Positions 17,344 to 25,474 of a DNA stretch of 64,000 nucleotides are shown here, one piece after another. A program made the translations under genes and the position numbers. The stretch covers positions 1 through 64,000 of the forward strand of contig NZ_JAPHNL010000310.1 of NCBI RefSeq assembly GCF_026274175.1. Direction: 5' to 3'. The notes under the pieces are model-generated. The model was given only the letters and a program-made list of their open reading frames with translations. It did no database searches and was not told the DNA's origin. The number at the start of each line of letters is the position of its first letter. Within the stretch, counting starts at the first letter, position 1. This DNA comes from Streptomyces beihaiensis. Its GTDB lineage: Bacteria; Actinomycetota; Actinomycetes; Streptomycetales; Streptomycetaceae.

Positions 17344-17737
17344 TGCGGCGGCCTCCGAGTGATCGGGGGGATGTGACCGGGAATCGAGCGATTCGCTCGC
17401 AGGGTGTGCGAGAGAGGGGACGAAGACGGACCATGGGAGGAAACCGGGGTTTTCCGGAATGGACGTACACCCCTTACCAAACAGGGATTGACACGCTAAG
17501 CAGCAGATCTTTACGTTGTCAACAATCTACAGGCCATCACGTCTACCCGGAGCCCGGCCGGGCAAACCCCTTACACAGGGGCACGGCGACCGGCTCCCCG
17601 CCCCGCCGACACAACCGCACAACCGCATCGCGCACCCCCGCATCCAGCACCACCGCTCAACCCGTCCACACCAGGCGTACGGAACCGGCGACACCGGACC
17701 GCGGCCCGTACGCGTGCAGTCACGAAGGGGCCCTGCA
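17344..17737. promoter_or_regulatory. Divergent control region of amidase and isomerase units
   Basis: This 394-base gap holds a good housekeeping-type promoter reading right: TTGACA at 17488-17493, 18 bases, then TACGTT at 17512-17517. The operator-like site 17515-17531 overlaps the -10, the position expected for repression. The remaining transcribed part (about 200 bases before the TTG start) shows no convincing gene. Confidence 0.6.
17515..17531. promoter_or_regulatory. Operator-like site 2
   Basis: GTTGTCAACAATCTACA matches sites 1 and 3 at most positions and overlaps the putative -10 box of the isomerase promoter. TTGTCAACAA is a near-perfect dyad. Confidence 0.62.
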
Positions 17738-18715
17738 TTGGACATCACGACCTTCGGCGGACCGGTACCGCAACGCGGCATCGGGGTCGTCGCCCCGTTC
17801 GACTTCGCGCTCGACCGCGAACTGTGGCGCTGGAGTCCGGGCGAGATCTCCCTCCACCTGACCCGCACGCCGTACGTGCCCGTCGAGGTGAGCGTGGACA
17901 TGGCCCGCCTCATCAGCGAGTACGAGACCCTCCGCCACGCCGTCACCGCCCTCGACGCGGTACGCCCGGTGGCCTTCGCGTACGCGTGCACGTCCGGCAG
18001 TTTCGTCGGCGGCACGGTCCACGAGAGCGCCATGTGCGCCGCCATGAGCGGCGCGGGCCGCGGCATGCCCACGGTCACCACGTCCGGCGCCCTGCTCGAC
18101 GCGCTGGGCGAGCTGGGCGCGCGCAGGGTGGCCGTGATCACCCCCTACACCCGGTCGCTGACCGACGCCCTGGCCGACTTCCTCGCCGAGGCGGACGTGG
18201 AGGTCGTCGGGCGCGAGTACATGGGCCTCACCGGAGAGATCTGGAAGGTCGACTACCGCAGCGTCGTCGACCTGGCGAGGTCCGCCGACCTGCGGCACGC
18301 GGACTGCCTGTTCATCAGCTGCACCAACCTCGCCACGTACGACGTGATCCCCCAGCTGGAGGCAGAGCTGCGGATTCCGGTGATCTCCGCCAACCAGGTC
18401 ACCATGTGGTCGGCGCTGCGCCACGCGGGCGCCCGCCCGACCGGTGACTACCAGGCGCTGGTGGACCCGTCGGCCCGCGCGGGACTCGACCCGTACAGAC
18501 ACCGGACGACGACCTACCGCGCGCCGTCACCCTCGCCACCGGCGCCCGCGCCCGCCCCCACGCCCGCGCCGCCTTCCGCGCCCGCGCCCGCGCCCGCCGA
18601 GACGGTCCCGCCCACACCGGCCGACCCGGCCGCTCCCCCGCCACCGGCGGCCCAGACCGCCCCCGAGGACCCGGCGCCGCCGCCCACGACGGGCACCGGA
18701 GCCGACCTCAACTGA
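17738..18715 (+). CDS. Maleate isomerase / Asp-Glu racemase superfamily protein A
   Basis: A 325-residue protein of the maleate cis-trans isomerase/arylmalonate decarboxylase branch. Both cysteines expected for isomerase or racemase chemistry are present: the first in AFAYACTSGSFVGG and the second in LFISCTNLATYD. The TTG start at 17738 is chosen because GAAGGGG (17724-17730) lies seven bases upstream. Residues after about 265 form a low-complexity Pro/Ala tail (PAPAPAPTPAPPSA and similar), unusual for the family and probably disordered. It is the first gene of a unit with the second isomerase-like gene and GntR. Substrate unknown; maleate-type diacids or substituted malonates are the family possibilities. 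Confidence 0.85.
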   Translation: MDITTFGGPVPQRGIGVVAPFDFALDRELWRWSPGEISLHLTRTPYVPVEVSVDMARLISEYETLRHAVTALDAVRPVAFAYACTSGSFVGGTVHESAMCAAMSGAGRGMPTVTTSGALLDALGELGARRVAVITPYTRSLTDALADFLAEADVEVVGREYMGLTGEIWKVDYRSVVDLARSADLRHADCLFISCTNLATYDVIPQLEAELRIPVISANQVTMWSALRHAGARPTGDYQALVDPSARAGLDPYRHRTTTYRAPSPSPPAPAPAPTPAPPSAPAPAPAETVPPTPADPAAPPPPAAQTAPEDPAPPPTTGTGADLN

Positions 18716-18787
18716 CCGCCGCACCGCACCTCTCGCCCTCTCCCGCACCTTCCGCCCCGGCCCGCGCGCGCCGCCGGGGCATGGTTG

Positions 18788-18804
18788 ACTGTCGACAATC
18801 TGCA
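18788..18804. promoter_or_regulatory. Operator-like site 3
   Basis: ACTGTCGACAATCTGCA, 51 bases before the second isomerase-like gene, matches sites 1 and 2. TTGTCGACAA-type symmetry is clear (TGTCGACA is a perfect palindrome). Confidence 0.6.
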
Positions 18805-18854
18805 CGTCCGGGCTCCCGCCCCGTAGACTGCCCGCACGAAAGGACGACGTACGT

Positions 18855-19631
18855 ATGAGCGACACGGCGACGGCCCGAGTCGGCTTCCTCTACCCCGGCC
18901 ACTCCGCCGAGGACGACTACCCGCGCCTGGAACGGATGCTCGGCGGCGGCGCCCGGCTCACCCTGGTCCACACGGACATCGGCACGGACGCCCACCGCGT
19001 GGACGAGCTTCTCGAGATGGGCGCGACCCACCGCCTCAAGGCGGCCCTGGGCGAGCTGCTGCGCGAGGAGCAGGACGCGATCGTCTGGGCGTGCACGAGC
19101 GCCAGCTTCATCTACGGCCCGCAGGGCGCCCGCCGCCAGGTGGAGGAGCTCGCGCAGGCCGCGGGCCTGCCGGCAGGCCGCGTGTCGTCCACCTCCTTCG
19201 CCTTCGCCCACGCGACGCGGGCGCTGGGCGTGCGCCGCCTGGCCATCGCGGCGACCTACCCGGACGACGTGGCGGGCTACTTCGTACGCTTCCTGGAGCA
19301 CCACGGATCGCAGGTCGTCCAGGTCTCGGGGCAGGGGATCATCACGGCGGCCGAGGTGGGTACCCTGGGCCGCGCGCAGGTGCTCGACCTGGCACGGAGC
19401 AACGACCACCCGGACGCCGAAGCGGTCCTGCTCCCCGACACCGCGCTGCACAGTGCCGCCTGGCTCGACGACCTCGAAGAGGCCGTGGGCAAGCCCGTCC
19501 TCACCGCGAACCAGGTCACCGCCTGGGAGGGCCTGCGCCTGGCCGGCGACACGGCACCCCGGGACGGCCTGGGCACGCTCTTCCGCTCGTCCTTCCGCAC
19601 GTCTGATCCGACGACCCCCGCGGCCCCGTAA
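18855..19631 (+). CDS. Maleate isomerase superfamily protein B, second Cys absent
   Basis: A 258-residue paralogue of the preceding gene without the Pro/Ala tail. The first cysteine is kept (IVWACTSASFIYG). The region that should carry the second cysteine reads AVLLPDTALHSAAW, where the A protein has LFISCTNLAT, so Asp stands in its place. ANQVTAWEGL near the end matches ANQVTMWSAL of protein A. A one-cysteine enzyme cannot use the two-base mechanism of maleate isomerase; it may be a decarboxylase-like or non-catalytic partner. Adequate ribosome binding (AAAGGACG) precedes ATG 18855. The GntR gene follows after 42 bases. Confidence 0.83.
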   Translation: MSDTATARVGFLYPGHSAEDDYPRLERMLGGGARLTLVHTDIGTDAHRVDELLEMGATHRLKAALGELLREEQDAIVWACTSASFIYGPQGARRQVEELAQAAGLPAGRVSSTSFAFAHATRALGVRRLAIAATYPDDVAGYFVRFLEHHGSQVVQVSGQGIITAAEVGTLGRAQVLDLARSNDHPDAEAVLLPDTALHSAAWLDDLEEAVGKPVLTANQVTAWEGLRLAGDTAPRDGLGTLFRSSFRTSDPTTPAAP

Positions 19632-19673
19632 GACGGATCCGGCCGCACCGACACCGAGGAAAAGAAACTGAAT

Positions 19674-20399
19674 ATGGCCTCTGCGAAACCCCTGCGACCG
19701 GTCAAGCGGGAGCCCGCGGCGACGATCATCGCCGCACAGCTCACCGAGGCGATCATGACGGGCGTCCTCGCCCCCGGCACCCAGCTCGGCGAGGCCGAAC
19801 TGGCCGGACAGCTGGGCGTGAGCCGCGGACCGCTGCGCGAGGCCCTGCAACGCCTGGTGCAGCAGGGCATCGCGGTCAGCGCCCCGCACCGCGGCGTCTT
19901 CGTCACGCAACTCGACGAGGACGACATCCGGGACATCTACTTCACCCGGACGGCGATGGAGTCCGCCGCCTGCAAGCTGGTCCTGCGGGGCGACCCGCAG
20001 CGCACCGCGGACCGCCTGGCCAAGATCCACCGCACGATGGCGTCGGCGGCCCGCCGCGGCAACCTCACCGCACTGAGCGCGGCGGACATGGAGCTGCACC
20101 AGACCCTGGTCGAGGAGTCGGGCAGCCCCCGCCTGCGCCGCATCGCGGAAACGCTGTTCGTGGAGACCCGGATGTGCCTGTCGGCCCTGACGGACATCCA
20201 CTCGGACCCGGACTCCCTGGTCGCGGAACACGCGGCCCTGATCGAAGCCCTACGAGCCGCCGACGAGCCCCGCCTCCTCGCCCTCCTCGACGACCACATG
20301 CAGGACGCGGTGCAGCGGCTGACACGGGCGGCTCGGGAGGACGGCGACGGAGACGTGGAGCCGGAGGGTGAGGACGGGGTGGGCGCGGTGGCGGGGTGA
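19674..20399 (+). CDS. GntR family regulator with FCD domain
   Basis: A 241-residue FadR-subfamily GntR regulator. The winged helix is at about 18-75 (LGEAELAGQLGVSRGPLREALQRL); the ligand-binding FCD domain is at about 90-225, with likely metal-coordinating residues in DMELHQTL, AEHAALIEAL and LDDHMQDAVQRL. FCD proteins usually respond to organic acids. It is the last gene of the rightward unit and the only regulator in the module. With three matching operator-like sites upstream of the three units, it is the natural candidate repressor. The last ~15 residues are acidic and low-complexity. Confidence 0.93.
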   Translation: MASAKPLRPVKREPAATIIAAQLTEAIMTGVLAPGTQLGEAELAGQLGVSRGPLREALQRLVQQGIAVSAPHRGVFVTQLDEDDIRDIYFTRTAMESAACKLVLRGDPQRTADRLAKIHRTMASAARRGNLTALSAADMELHQTLVEESGSPRLRRIAETLFVETRMCLSALTDIHSDPDSLVAEHAALIEALRAADEPRLLALLDDHMQDAVQRLTRAAREDGDGDVEPEGEDGVGAVAG

Positions 20400-20439
20400 G
20401 GCGGCCGCATCGCCTCTCGGACAGGACCTGGGCCCCGCT

Positions 20440-20915
20440 CACCTGGTAGGCCGGGCGGTCCGCTGTGACCAGCCACGCCGTGCTGCGCAGCCGCACCGTG
20501 CCGTCCGCCGCCTCGTGGTCGCGCAGATGTTCCGTGAGGGCGCCGCGGGCGCGAGCCCGCGCGGTCGCGCCGGCCTGCCCCATCAGGTGACGGCCGGGGC
20601 CGGACCCCAGCAGAAACTCCGCCGCGTCCTCGGCCCCCCTTCCCCCACGCCCCGTACCTCTGTACCTGCTCGACGGCGACACCGGTGAACCCGGCCGCGC
20701 CGAGAACCTCGCGAACGCGCTCCGGGACCGCCAGGGAGAACATGCCGGGCAGCCCCGGCCGCCCGAAGTCGCCAGCCGGCAGGAAATCGCGCAGTGACGC
20801 CATCGCCGCAACCCATTCGTTGAGCGCGGCATCGGCCGGACAGACGAAGGCCAGGCGCCCGCCGGGGCGCAGCGCCCGGCCGACGTCGGCGAACGCCGCC
20901 ACGGGGTCGGCGATC
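20440..20915 (-). pseudogene. Class I SAM-methyltransferase remnant, frameshifted
   Basis: On the minus strand, the C-terminal half of a class I methyltransferase is recognisable: DPVAAFADVGRALRPGGRLAF, then VREVLGAAGFTGV in one frame, and AEDAAEFLLGSGPGRHLM through STAWLVTADRP in another. The switch lies near 20640 in a G-rich run, so a frameshift is needed. The N-terminal SAM-binding motif is absent and no stop codon ends the protein before it runs antisense into the GntR gene. It is a decayed fragment at the right edge of the catabolic module. Confidence 0.72.
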
Positions 20916-20965
20916 TCTCCGCGCCGGTTCCTCGGCCGATTCTGCGAGTAGCCGGTACGGCAAGC

Positions 20966-21295
20966 TCACGTACGAGGTGAGTCGGGTCGAATGGACCGTT
21001 GCGCCCGCGTGATGACGTTCTGAGCGTCAGCGCCGTACACCGCCGACTCCCGCAGCGTGGCCCACACCTTCGTATAGGTGGCCACGCTGTCAGTGTCATC
21101 CAGCCATATTTCGGCGTGCCAGTCCTCAGCGATGACGAGACGCTCGTCGAGGACCCAGAATCCGTTCGCGGCGGGCACCTTCAGCGGCGCCGCGAACGGG
21201 ACGATTCCCAGTTCCACCGTGTCCATACCGGTCAGACCCGCCAGCCGGTCAAGCTGGGCGGCAAAGTCACCTGGTTCGAGCTGGTCGGGTAGGCG
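20966..21295 (-). pseudogene. DUF5753 regulator remnant (C-terminal part only)
   Basis: The C-terminal part of a Scr1-type XRE-DUF5753 regulator: FAAQLDRLAGLTGMDTVELG, VPAANGFWVLDERLVIAED and WATLRESAVYGADAQN are typical. The helix-turn-helix and most of DUF5753 are missing; homology stops near 21295. The piece from ATG 21226 could still be read as 86 residues, but would have no DNA-binding part. Such regulators often sit beside DUF397 genes; none is present here. Confidence 0.75.
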
Positions 21296-21319
21296 GTGGC
21301 GATGGCCGGAATACGCAGA

Positions 21320-21350
21320 CGCCCCGACGCCCTCGGAGGGCGACGGGGCG
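21320..21350 (-). terminator. Hairpin terminator after acyl-CoA dehydrogenase
   Basis: CGCCCCGACGCCCTC pairs with GAGGGCGACGGGGCG (one mismatch) around a G, 29 bases beyond the acyl-CoA dehydrogenase stop. It separates that gene from the DUF5753 remnant. Confidence 0.65.
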
Positions 21351-21378
21351 TGCGACCGGTTGGCCGGCAGCCCTGCCG

Positions 21379-22560
21379 TTACGGCAGGTTGCGGGCCATG
21401 ACGATGCGCTGGACCTGGTTCGTTCCTTCGTAGATCTGCGTGATTTTCGCATCGCGCATCATCCGCTCCACCGGATAGTCACGGGTGTAGCCGTAACCGC
21501 CGAGCAGCTGGACCGCGTCCGTCGTGACCTCCATCGCGACGTCCGAGGCGAAGCACTTGGCCGCCGCGCCCTGGAAGGTGAGGTCACCTTCTCCACCTCC
21601 GGCGGCGACGCGCTCGGACTTGGCCGCCGCCGCGTACGTGAGCTGGCGGGCCGCCTCGATCTTCATGGCCATGTCCGCGAGCATGAACTGGATGCCCTGG
21701 AAGTCGAAGATCGGCTTGCCGAACTGCTTGCGCTCCTTGACGTAGCCCTTGGCGTAGTCGAGGGCGCCCTGGGCGACGCCGAGCGCCTGGGCGGCGATCG
21801 TGATGCGGGTGTGGTCCAGGGTCTTCATCGCTGTGGCGAAGCCCGTGCCCTCCTCGCCGATCATGCGGTCGGCGGGGATGCGGACGTTGTCGAAGTAGAC
21901 CTCACGGGTCGGGGAGCCCTTGATGCCGAGCTTCTTCTCCGGGGCGCCGAAGGAGACGCCCTCGTCCGACTTCTCGACCACGAACGCCGAGATGCCCTTC
22001 GAGCGCTTCGTCGGGTCGGTGACCGCCATGACCGTGTAGTACTCGGAGACGCCCGCGTTGGTGATCCAGCGCTTCACACCGTTGAGGATCCAGTGGTCGC
22101 CGTCCCGTACGGCCTTCGTCTTCATACCCGCCGCGTCCGAGCCCGCGTCCGGCTCGCTCAGGCAGTACGAGAACATCGCCTCGCCCTTGGCGAGCGGCGC
22201 CAGGTACTTCTTCTTCAGCTCCTCCGAGCCGGAGAGGATGACCGGGAGGGAGCCGAGCTTGTTCACCGCGGGGATGAGGGACGAGGACACGCAGGCGCGT
22301 GCCACCTCCTCGATCACGATGACCGTGGCGAGCGCGTCGGCGCCCGCGCCGCCGTACGCCTCGGGCACGTGCACGGCCGCCAGGTCGGCCGCGACCAGCG
22401 CGTCGAGGGCCTCCTGCGGGAAACGGGCCTCCTCGTCCACCGCCGCGGCGTGTGGGGCGATCTTCGCCTCGGCCAGCGCGCGGACCGTCTCGCGGAGCAG
22501 GTCGTGCTCCTCGGACGGGCGGTACAGGTCGAACTCCGGGTTGGAAGTCGATCCGGCCAA
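21379..22560 (-). CDS. Acyl-CoA dehydrogenase
   Basis: A 393-residue FAD flavoenzyme oxidising acyl-CoA to trans-2-enoyl-CoA in fatty-acid or branched-chain acid breakdown. Signature segments: YCLSEPDAGSDAAGM and WITNAGVSEYYTVMA (substrate/FAD contacts), and the C-terminal GGYGYTRDYPVERMMRDAK with the catalytic Glu in QIYEGTNQVQR. Length is normal for the family. Start ATG 22560 is divergent from the UDP-sugar dehydrogenase gene. A small dyad (TTAC-N6-GTAA, 22587-22600) lies 27 bases upstream and could be a TetR-type operator. Confidence 0.95.
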   Translation of the reverse strand: MAGSTSNPEFDLYRPSEEHDLLRETVRALAEAKIAPHAAAVDEEARFPQEALDALVAADLAAVHVPEAYGGAGADALATVIVIEEVARACVSSSLIPAVNKLGSLPVILSGSEELKKKYLAPLAKGEAMFSYCLSEPDAGSDAAGMKTKAVRDGDHWILNGVKRWITNAGVSEYYTVMAVTDPTKRSKGISAFVVEKSDEGVSFGAPEKKLGIKGSPTREVYFDNVRIPADRMIGEEGTGFATAMKTLDHTRITIAAQALGVAQGALDYAKGYVKERKQFGKPIFDFQGIQFMLADMAMKIEAARQLTYAAAAKSERVAAGGGEGDLTFQGAAAKCFASDVAMEVTTDAVQLLGGYGYTRDYPVERMMRDAKITQIYEGTNQVQRIVMARNLP

Positions 22561-22586
22561 GGTGTCTCACGCTCCAAAGACGCTAA

Positions 22587-22600
22587 TTACCGTTAAGTAA
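22587..22600. promoter_or_regulatory. TTAC-N6-GTAA dyad upstream of acyl-CoA dehydrogenase
   Basis: TTACCGTTAAGTAA is the only A/T-rich dyad in the divergent gap and sits directly before the acyl-CoA dehydrogenase start. TetR-family regulators of lipid genes bind comparable dyads, but no such regulator is nearby and the arms are short. Confidence 0.3.
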
Positions 22601-22774
22601 CTGAAGGGGTAAACGGAGTTTAGGTCGCGTCGCCGCCGTACGGATACGTGAGCTACGCGACAGCGTGAATCGTGCCCGGTGAGCGGCCTCGCCACGCCCG
22701 GCCGAGCGGCCCTTCCGTGCCCGGCTATGCTCGGGCGCGCCCCCGTACACACCCGCGATTTCTGGAGCCCCGCA

Positions 22775-24100
22775 ATGGCCCTCAAGATCACCGTGATCGG
22801 TACCGGATACCTCGGCGCCACGCACGCCGCGGCCATGGCCGAACTCGGCTTCGAGGTGCTCGGCCTGGATGTCGTGCCGGAGAAGATCGACATGCTCCGG
22901 CGGGGTGAGGTGCCCATGTACGAGCCCGGTCTCGAGGAGCTGCTGGGGCGGCACGTCGAGGGGGCGGAAGGGTCGAGCGGGCGGCTGCGGTTCACCATGG
23001 ACTGGGCCGAGGCCGGTGCCTTCGGCGATGTGCATTTCGTGTGCGTCAACACTCCGCAGAAGCACGGTGAGTACGCGTGTGACATGTCGTACGTCGATGC
23101 GGCGTTCGGGGCCCTCGCACCGCATCTCAAGGCGGGCGACCTGGTCGTCGGGAAGTCGACCGTGCCGGTCGGGTCGGCCGAGCGGCTCGCCGCGATGCTG
23201 CCCGAGGGGGCCGAGCTGGCGTGGAATCCGGAGTTCCTGCGGGAGGGCTTCGCCGTCAAGGACACGCTGCACCCCGACCGGATCGTCGTCGGTGTCGGCA
23301 GCGAGCGCGCCGAGCAGCTGCTGCGGGAGGTGTACGCGAAGCCGCTCGGGGAAGGCACGCCGTTCGTCGTGACCGACTATCCGACGGCCGAGCTGGTCAA
23401 GACCGCGGCCAATTCGTTCCTCGCGACCAAGATCTCCTTCATCAACGCCATGGCCGAGGTGTGTGAGGCCGCCGGCGGGGATGTCGCCAAGCTCGCCGAG
23501 GCCATCGGGTACGACGACCGGATCGGGCACAAGTTCCTGCGGGCCGGGATCGGGTTCGGTGGTGGGTGTCTGCCCAAGGACATCCGGGCGTTCATGGCGC
23601 GCGCCGGTGAGCTGGGCGCGGACCAGGCGCTGACGTTCCTGCGGGAGATCGACTCCATCAACATGCGGCGCCGCGGCCAGATGGTCGAGATGGCGCGCGA
23701 GGCGCTGGGCGGCGGGGCGTTCCTGGGAAAGCGGGTGGCGGTGCTCGGCGCCGCGTTCAAGCCGGACTCCGACGACGTACGGGACTCCCCCGCGCTGAAC
23801 GTCGCCGGGCAGATCCATCTGCAGGGCGGCCAGGTGACCGTGTACGACCCGAAGGGCATGGCGAACGCGCGGCGGCTGTTCCCCACGCTCGGGTACGCGG
23901 AGTCGGCGCTCGACGCGGTGCGCGGGGCCGATGTCGTGCTGCATCTGACGGAGTGGCGGGAGTTCCGGGAGCTGGACCCGTCGGCGCTGGGGGAGGTCGC
24001 GGCGGCGCGCGTGGTGCTTGACGGGCGTAACGCGCTGGACGCGGCGCTGTGGCGGAAGGCCGGGTGGACGTATCGGGCCATGGGGCGGCCCGGGGCGTAG
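22775..24100 (+). CDS. UDP-glucose/GDP-mannose family dehydrogenase
   Basis: A 441-residue NAD-dependent four-electron dehydrogenase that converts a UDP-hexose (commonly UDP-glucose) to its uronic acid. The N-terminal Rossmann motif is ITVIGTGYLGATHAA; the middle domain has ELVKTAANSFLATKISFIN; the catalytic Cys is in GFGGGCLPKDIRAF; the C-terminal UDP-binding domain has VLGAAFKPDSDDVRDSPA. ATG 22775 has GGAG at 22764-22767. The product may feed wall or capsule glycopolymers such as those handled by the LCP proteins. Exact sugar not certain. Confidence 0.93.
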   Translation: MALKITVIGTGYLGATHAAAMAELGFEVLGLDVVPEKIDMLRRGEVPMYEPGLEELLGRHVEGAEGSSGRLRFTMDWAEAGAFGDVHFVCVNTPQKHGEYACDMSYVDAAFGALAPHLKAGDLVVGKSTVPVGSAERLAAMLPEGAELAWNPEFLREGFAVKDTLHPDRIVVGVGSERAEQLLREVYAKPLGEGTPFVVTDYPTAELVKTAANSFLATKISFINAMAEVCEAAGGDVAKLAEAIGYDDRIGHKFLRAGIGFGGGCLPKDIRAFMARAGELGADQALTFLREIDSINMRRRGQMVEMAREALGGGAFLGKRVAVLGAAFKPDSDDVRDSPALNVAGQIHLQGGQVTVYDPKGMANARRLFPTLGYAESALDAVRGADVVLHLTEWREFRELDPSALGEVAAARVVLDGRNALDAALWRKAGWTYRAMGRPGA

Positions 24101-24104
24101 TCGT

Positions 24105-24200
24105 ACGCGGGTGGCGTACGCGTGCGGCGTGCGCGTGCGGCGTGCGCGTGCGGCGTGCTCGTGCGGCGTGCTCGTGCGGCGTACGCGTACGGCTTGAGTG
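24105..24200. repeat. GTGCGGCGTGCG-type tandem repeat
   Basis: About seven imperfect 12-base units of GCGTGCGGCGTG type, followed by two copies of TTCCGCTTGAGT. It fills the gap between the convergent UDP-sugar dehydrogenase and dipeptidase-like genes. No coding content was recognised. Confidence 0.7.
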
Positions 24201-24277
24201 GACTTCCGCTTGAGTCGGCTTCCGCTTGAGTGGCGTGTGACCTCGCCCCTGGTGGGCCGCCCCGGACCGGCCGCCGT

Positions 24278-25474
24278 CTACGGCTTGTCGTCCGGTTTGG
24301 CCGTCGACGGGCCTCGGCGGCGTTGGGCGGCGCGGGCCGTGAACTCCGCCTTGCGCAGCACCCGTTGGACGTTCCCCCACGTGAGCAGGGTGATGTCGGG
24401 CTCCGGCCAACCCCGGTCGAGCAGTTCGGCGATCAGCGCCGGGTAACCGGAGATGTCCGCGAGACCTTCGGGGTGCGCGATTCCCGTGTCGTACGTGCCG
24501 GAGATGCCCACCGACTCGGGGCCCGCCAGTCGCCGTACGTGGTCCAGGTGGTCGGCGACGTCACGCAGCCGCGGGCCCGTGTGCGCGGCCGAGCAGGGCA
24601 CCATGCACAGGCCGCCGCTCTCGCCGAGGGCGTGCAGGACGTCGTCGGGGACGTTGTCGGGGTGGCCGGTCAGGGCGCGGGCGCCGGAGTGCGTGAACAC
24701 CACGGGGGCCTGGGACATGGCGATGGCGCGGGCGGCCGCGGCCCGGGGGGCGCCGGTGAGGTCGGCGAGCATGCCGAGCCGGTTCATCTCCCGTACGACC
24801 TCTTCGCCGAACCGGGTCAGGCCCTCGTCGGTCGCCCATGACGTGCGGCCGAGTGTGAGGACGCGCAGGCCGAGCGTGTGCAGGGCGCGCAGTGTGCCGA
24901 GCGAGTCGGCCATCACGGCGGCCGGGGCGGGGCCGATCAGGACCGCGGCTCTGCCGTGGGCGTGGGCGGCGGTCGTCTCGGAGGCGGAGCGTGCGGAGCG
25001 CAGACCTTCCGGATAGTGGGCCACGAGGTGGTTGATCAGGTCGATCTGCTCCAGGGCGGCGGTGACCGGGTCGGTGGCCGGGGCGCCGGCGGGGTCGGTG
25101 CGCAGCGCGCAGAACAGCGCGCCCACGGCTCCGGTGCGCAGGCGCGGCAGGTCGGTCTCGGCGGTGCTCTCGCCCAGTTCCAGGTCGTACCAGGGGAGGG
25201 TGAGCAGCGCGGTGGAGAGGCCGCTGTAGCCGTCGGCCACGGGGTGTTCCGCGAGCAGGGCGCGGGCCGTGTCGGCGCCCGGCTCGGCATCAGGCGCCGG
25301 ATCGTGGGCGTCCGACCGGGTGTGTTCGCCCTGGGCGGGGTCGGGCTCGGTGGGGTCGGGCTCGGTGGGGTCGGGCTCGTCGGGGTGGGGGTCGGTGGGC
25401 TCACCGGTCGGGACTGGCCGGTCGAGCTCACCCGCCTCGGCAGGTGCGTTCAGTGTGTCCTGCAGGTCGGCCAT
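24278..25474 (-). CDS. Renal-dipeptidase-family pseudo-enzyme
   Basis: A 398-residue member of peptidase family M19 that has lost most of its metal site. Compared with the intact neighbour, DGHND reads DGYSG (residues 81-85); the bridging Glu of GAEGGHS is missing (LIGPAPAAV); the His of DLSHVA is Gly (DLTGAP); the Asp of GIGGDYDG is Thr (GISGTYDTG). Only the His in FTHSGARAL is kept. A loop of roughly 45 residues before DVADHLDHV is also absent. The N-terminal ~65 residues are a Pro/Asp/Glu-rich extension (DPTEPDPTEPDP). GGAG seven bases upstream selects ATG 25474. The overall fold appears intact, so this is a maintained non-peptidase rather than a wreck. Its role is unknown; partner of the neighbour or ligand binding are possible. 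Confidence 0.85.
   Translation of the reverse strand: MADLQDTLNAPAEAGELDRPVPTGEPTDPHPDEPDPTEPDPTEPDPAQGEHTRSDAHDPAPDAEPGADTARALLAEHPVADGYSGLSTALLTLPWYDLELGESTAETDLPRLRTGAVGALFCALRTDPAGAPATDPVTAALEQIDLINHLVAHYPEGLRSARSASETTAAHAHGRAAVLIGPAPAAVMADSLGTLRALHTLGLRVLTLGRTSWATDEGLTRFGEEVVREMNRLGMLADLTGAPRAAAARAIAMSQAPVVFTHSGARALTGHPDNVPDDVLHALGESGGLCMVPCSAAHTGPRLRDVADHLDHVRRLAGPESVGISGTYDTGIAHPEGLADISGYPALIAELLDRGWPEPDITLLTWGNVQRVLRKAEFTARAAQRRRGPSTAKPDDKP

Noticed and set aside
14750-17470. 906-codon minus-strand frame covering amidase and more
   Set aside because: Only the part from ATG 16318 is the amidase. Upstream, the codons overlap the hydroxyacid dehydrogenase in another frame and are low-complexity.
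21267-21300. GGTTCGAGCTGG resembling a tRNA T-loop
   Set aside because: No acceptor stem, anticodon arm or CCA-side pairing around it; it belongs to the DUF5753 fragment.
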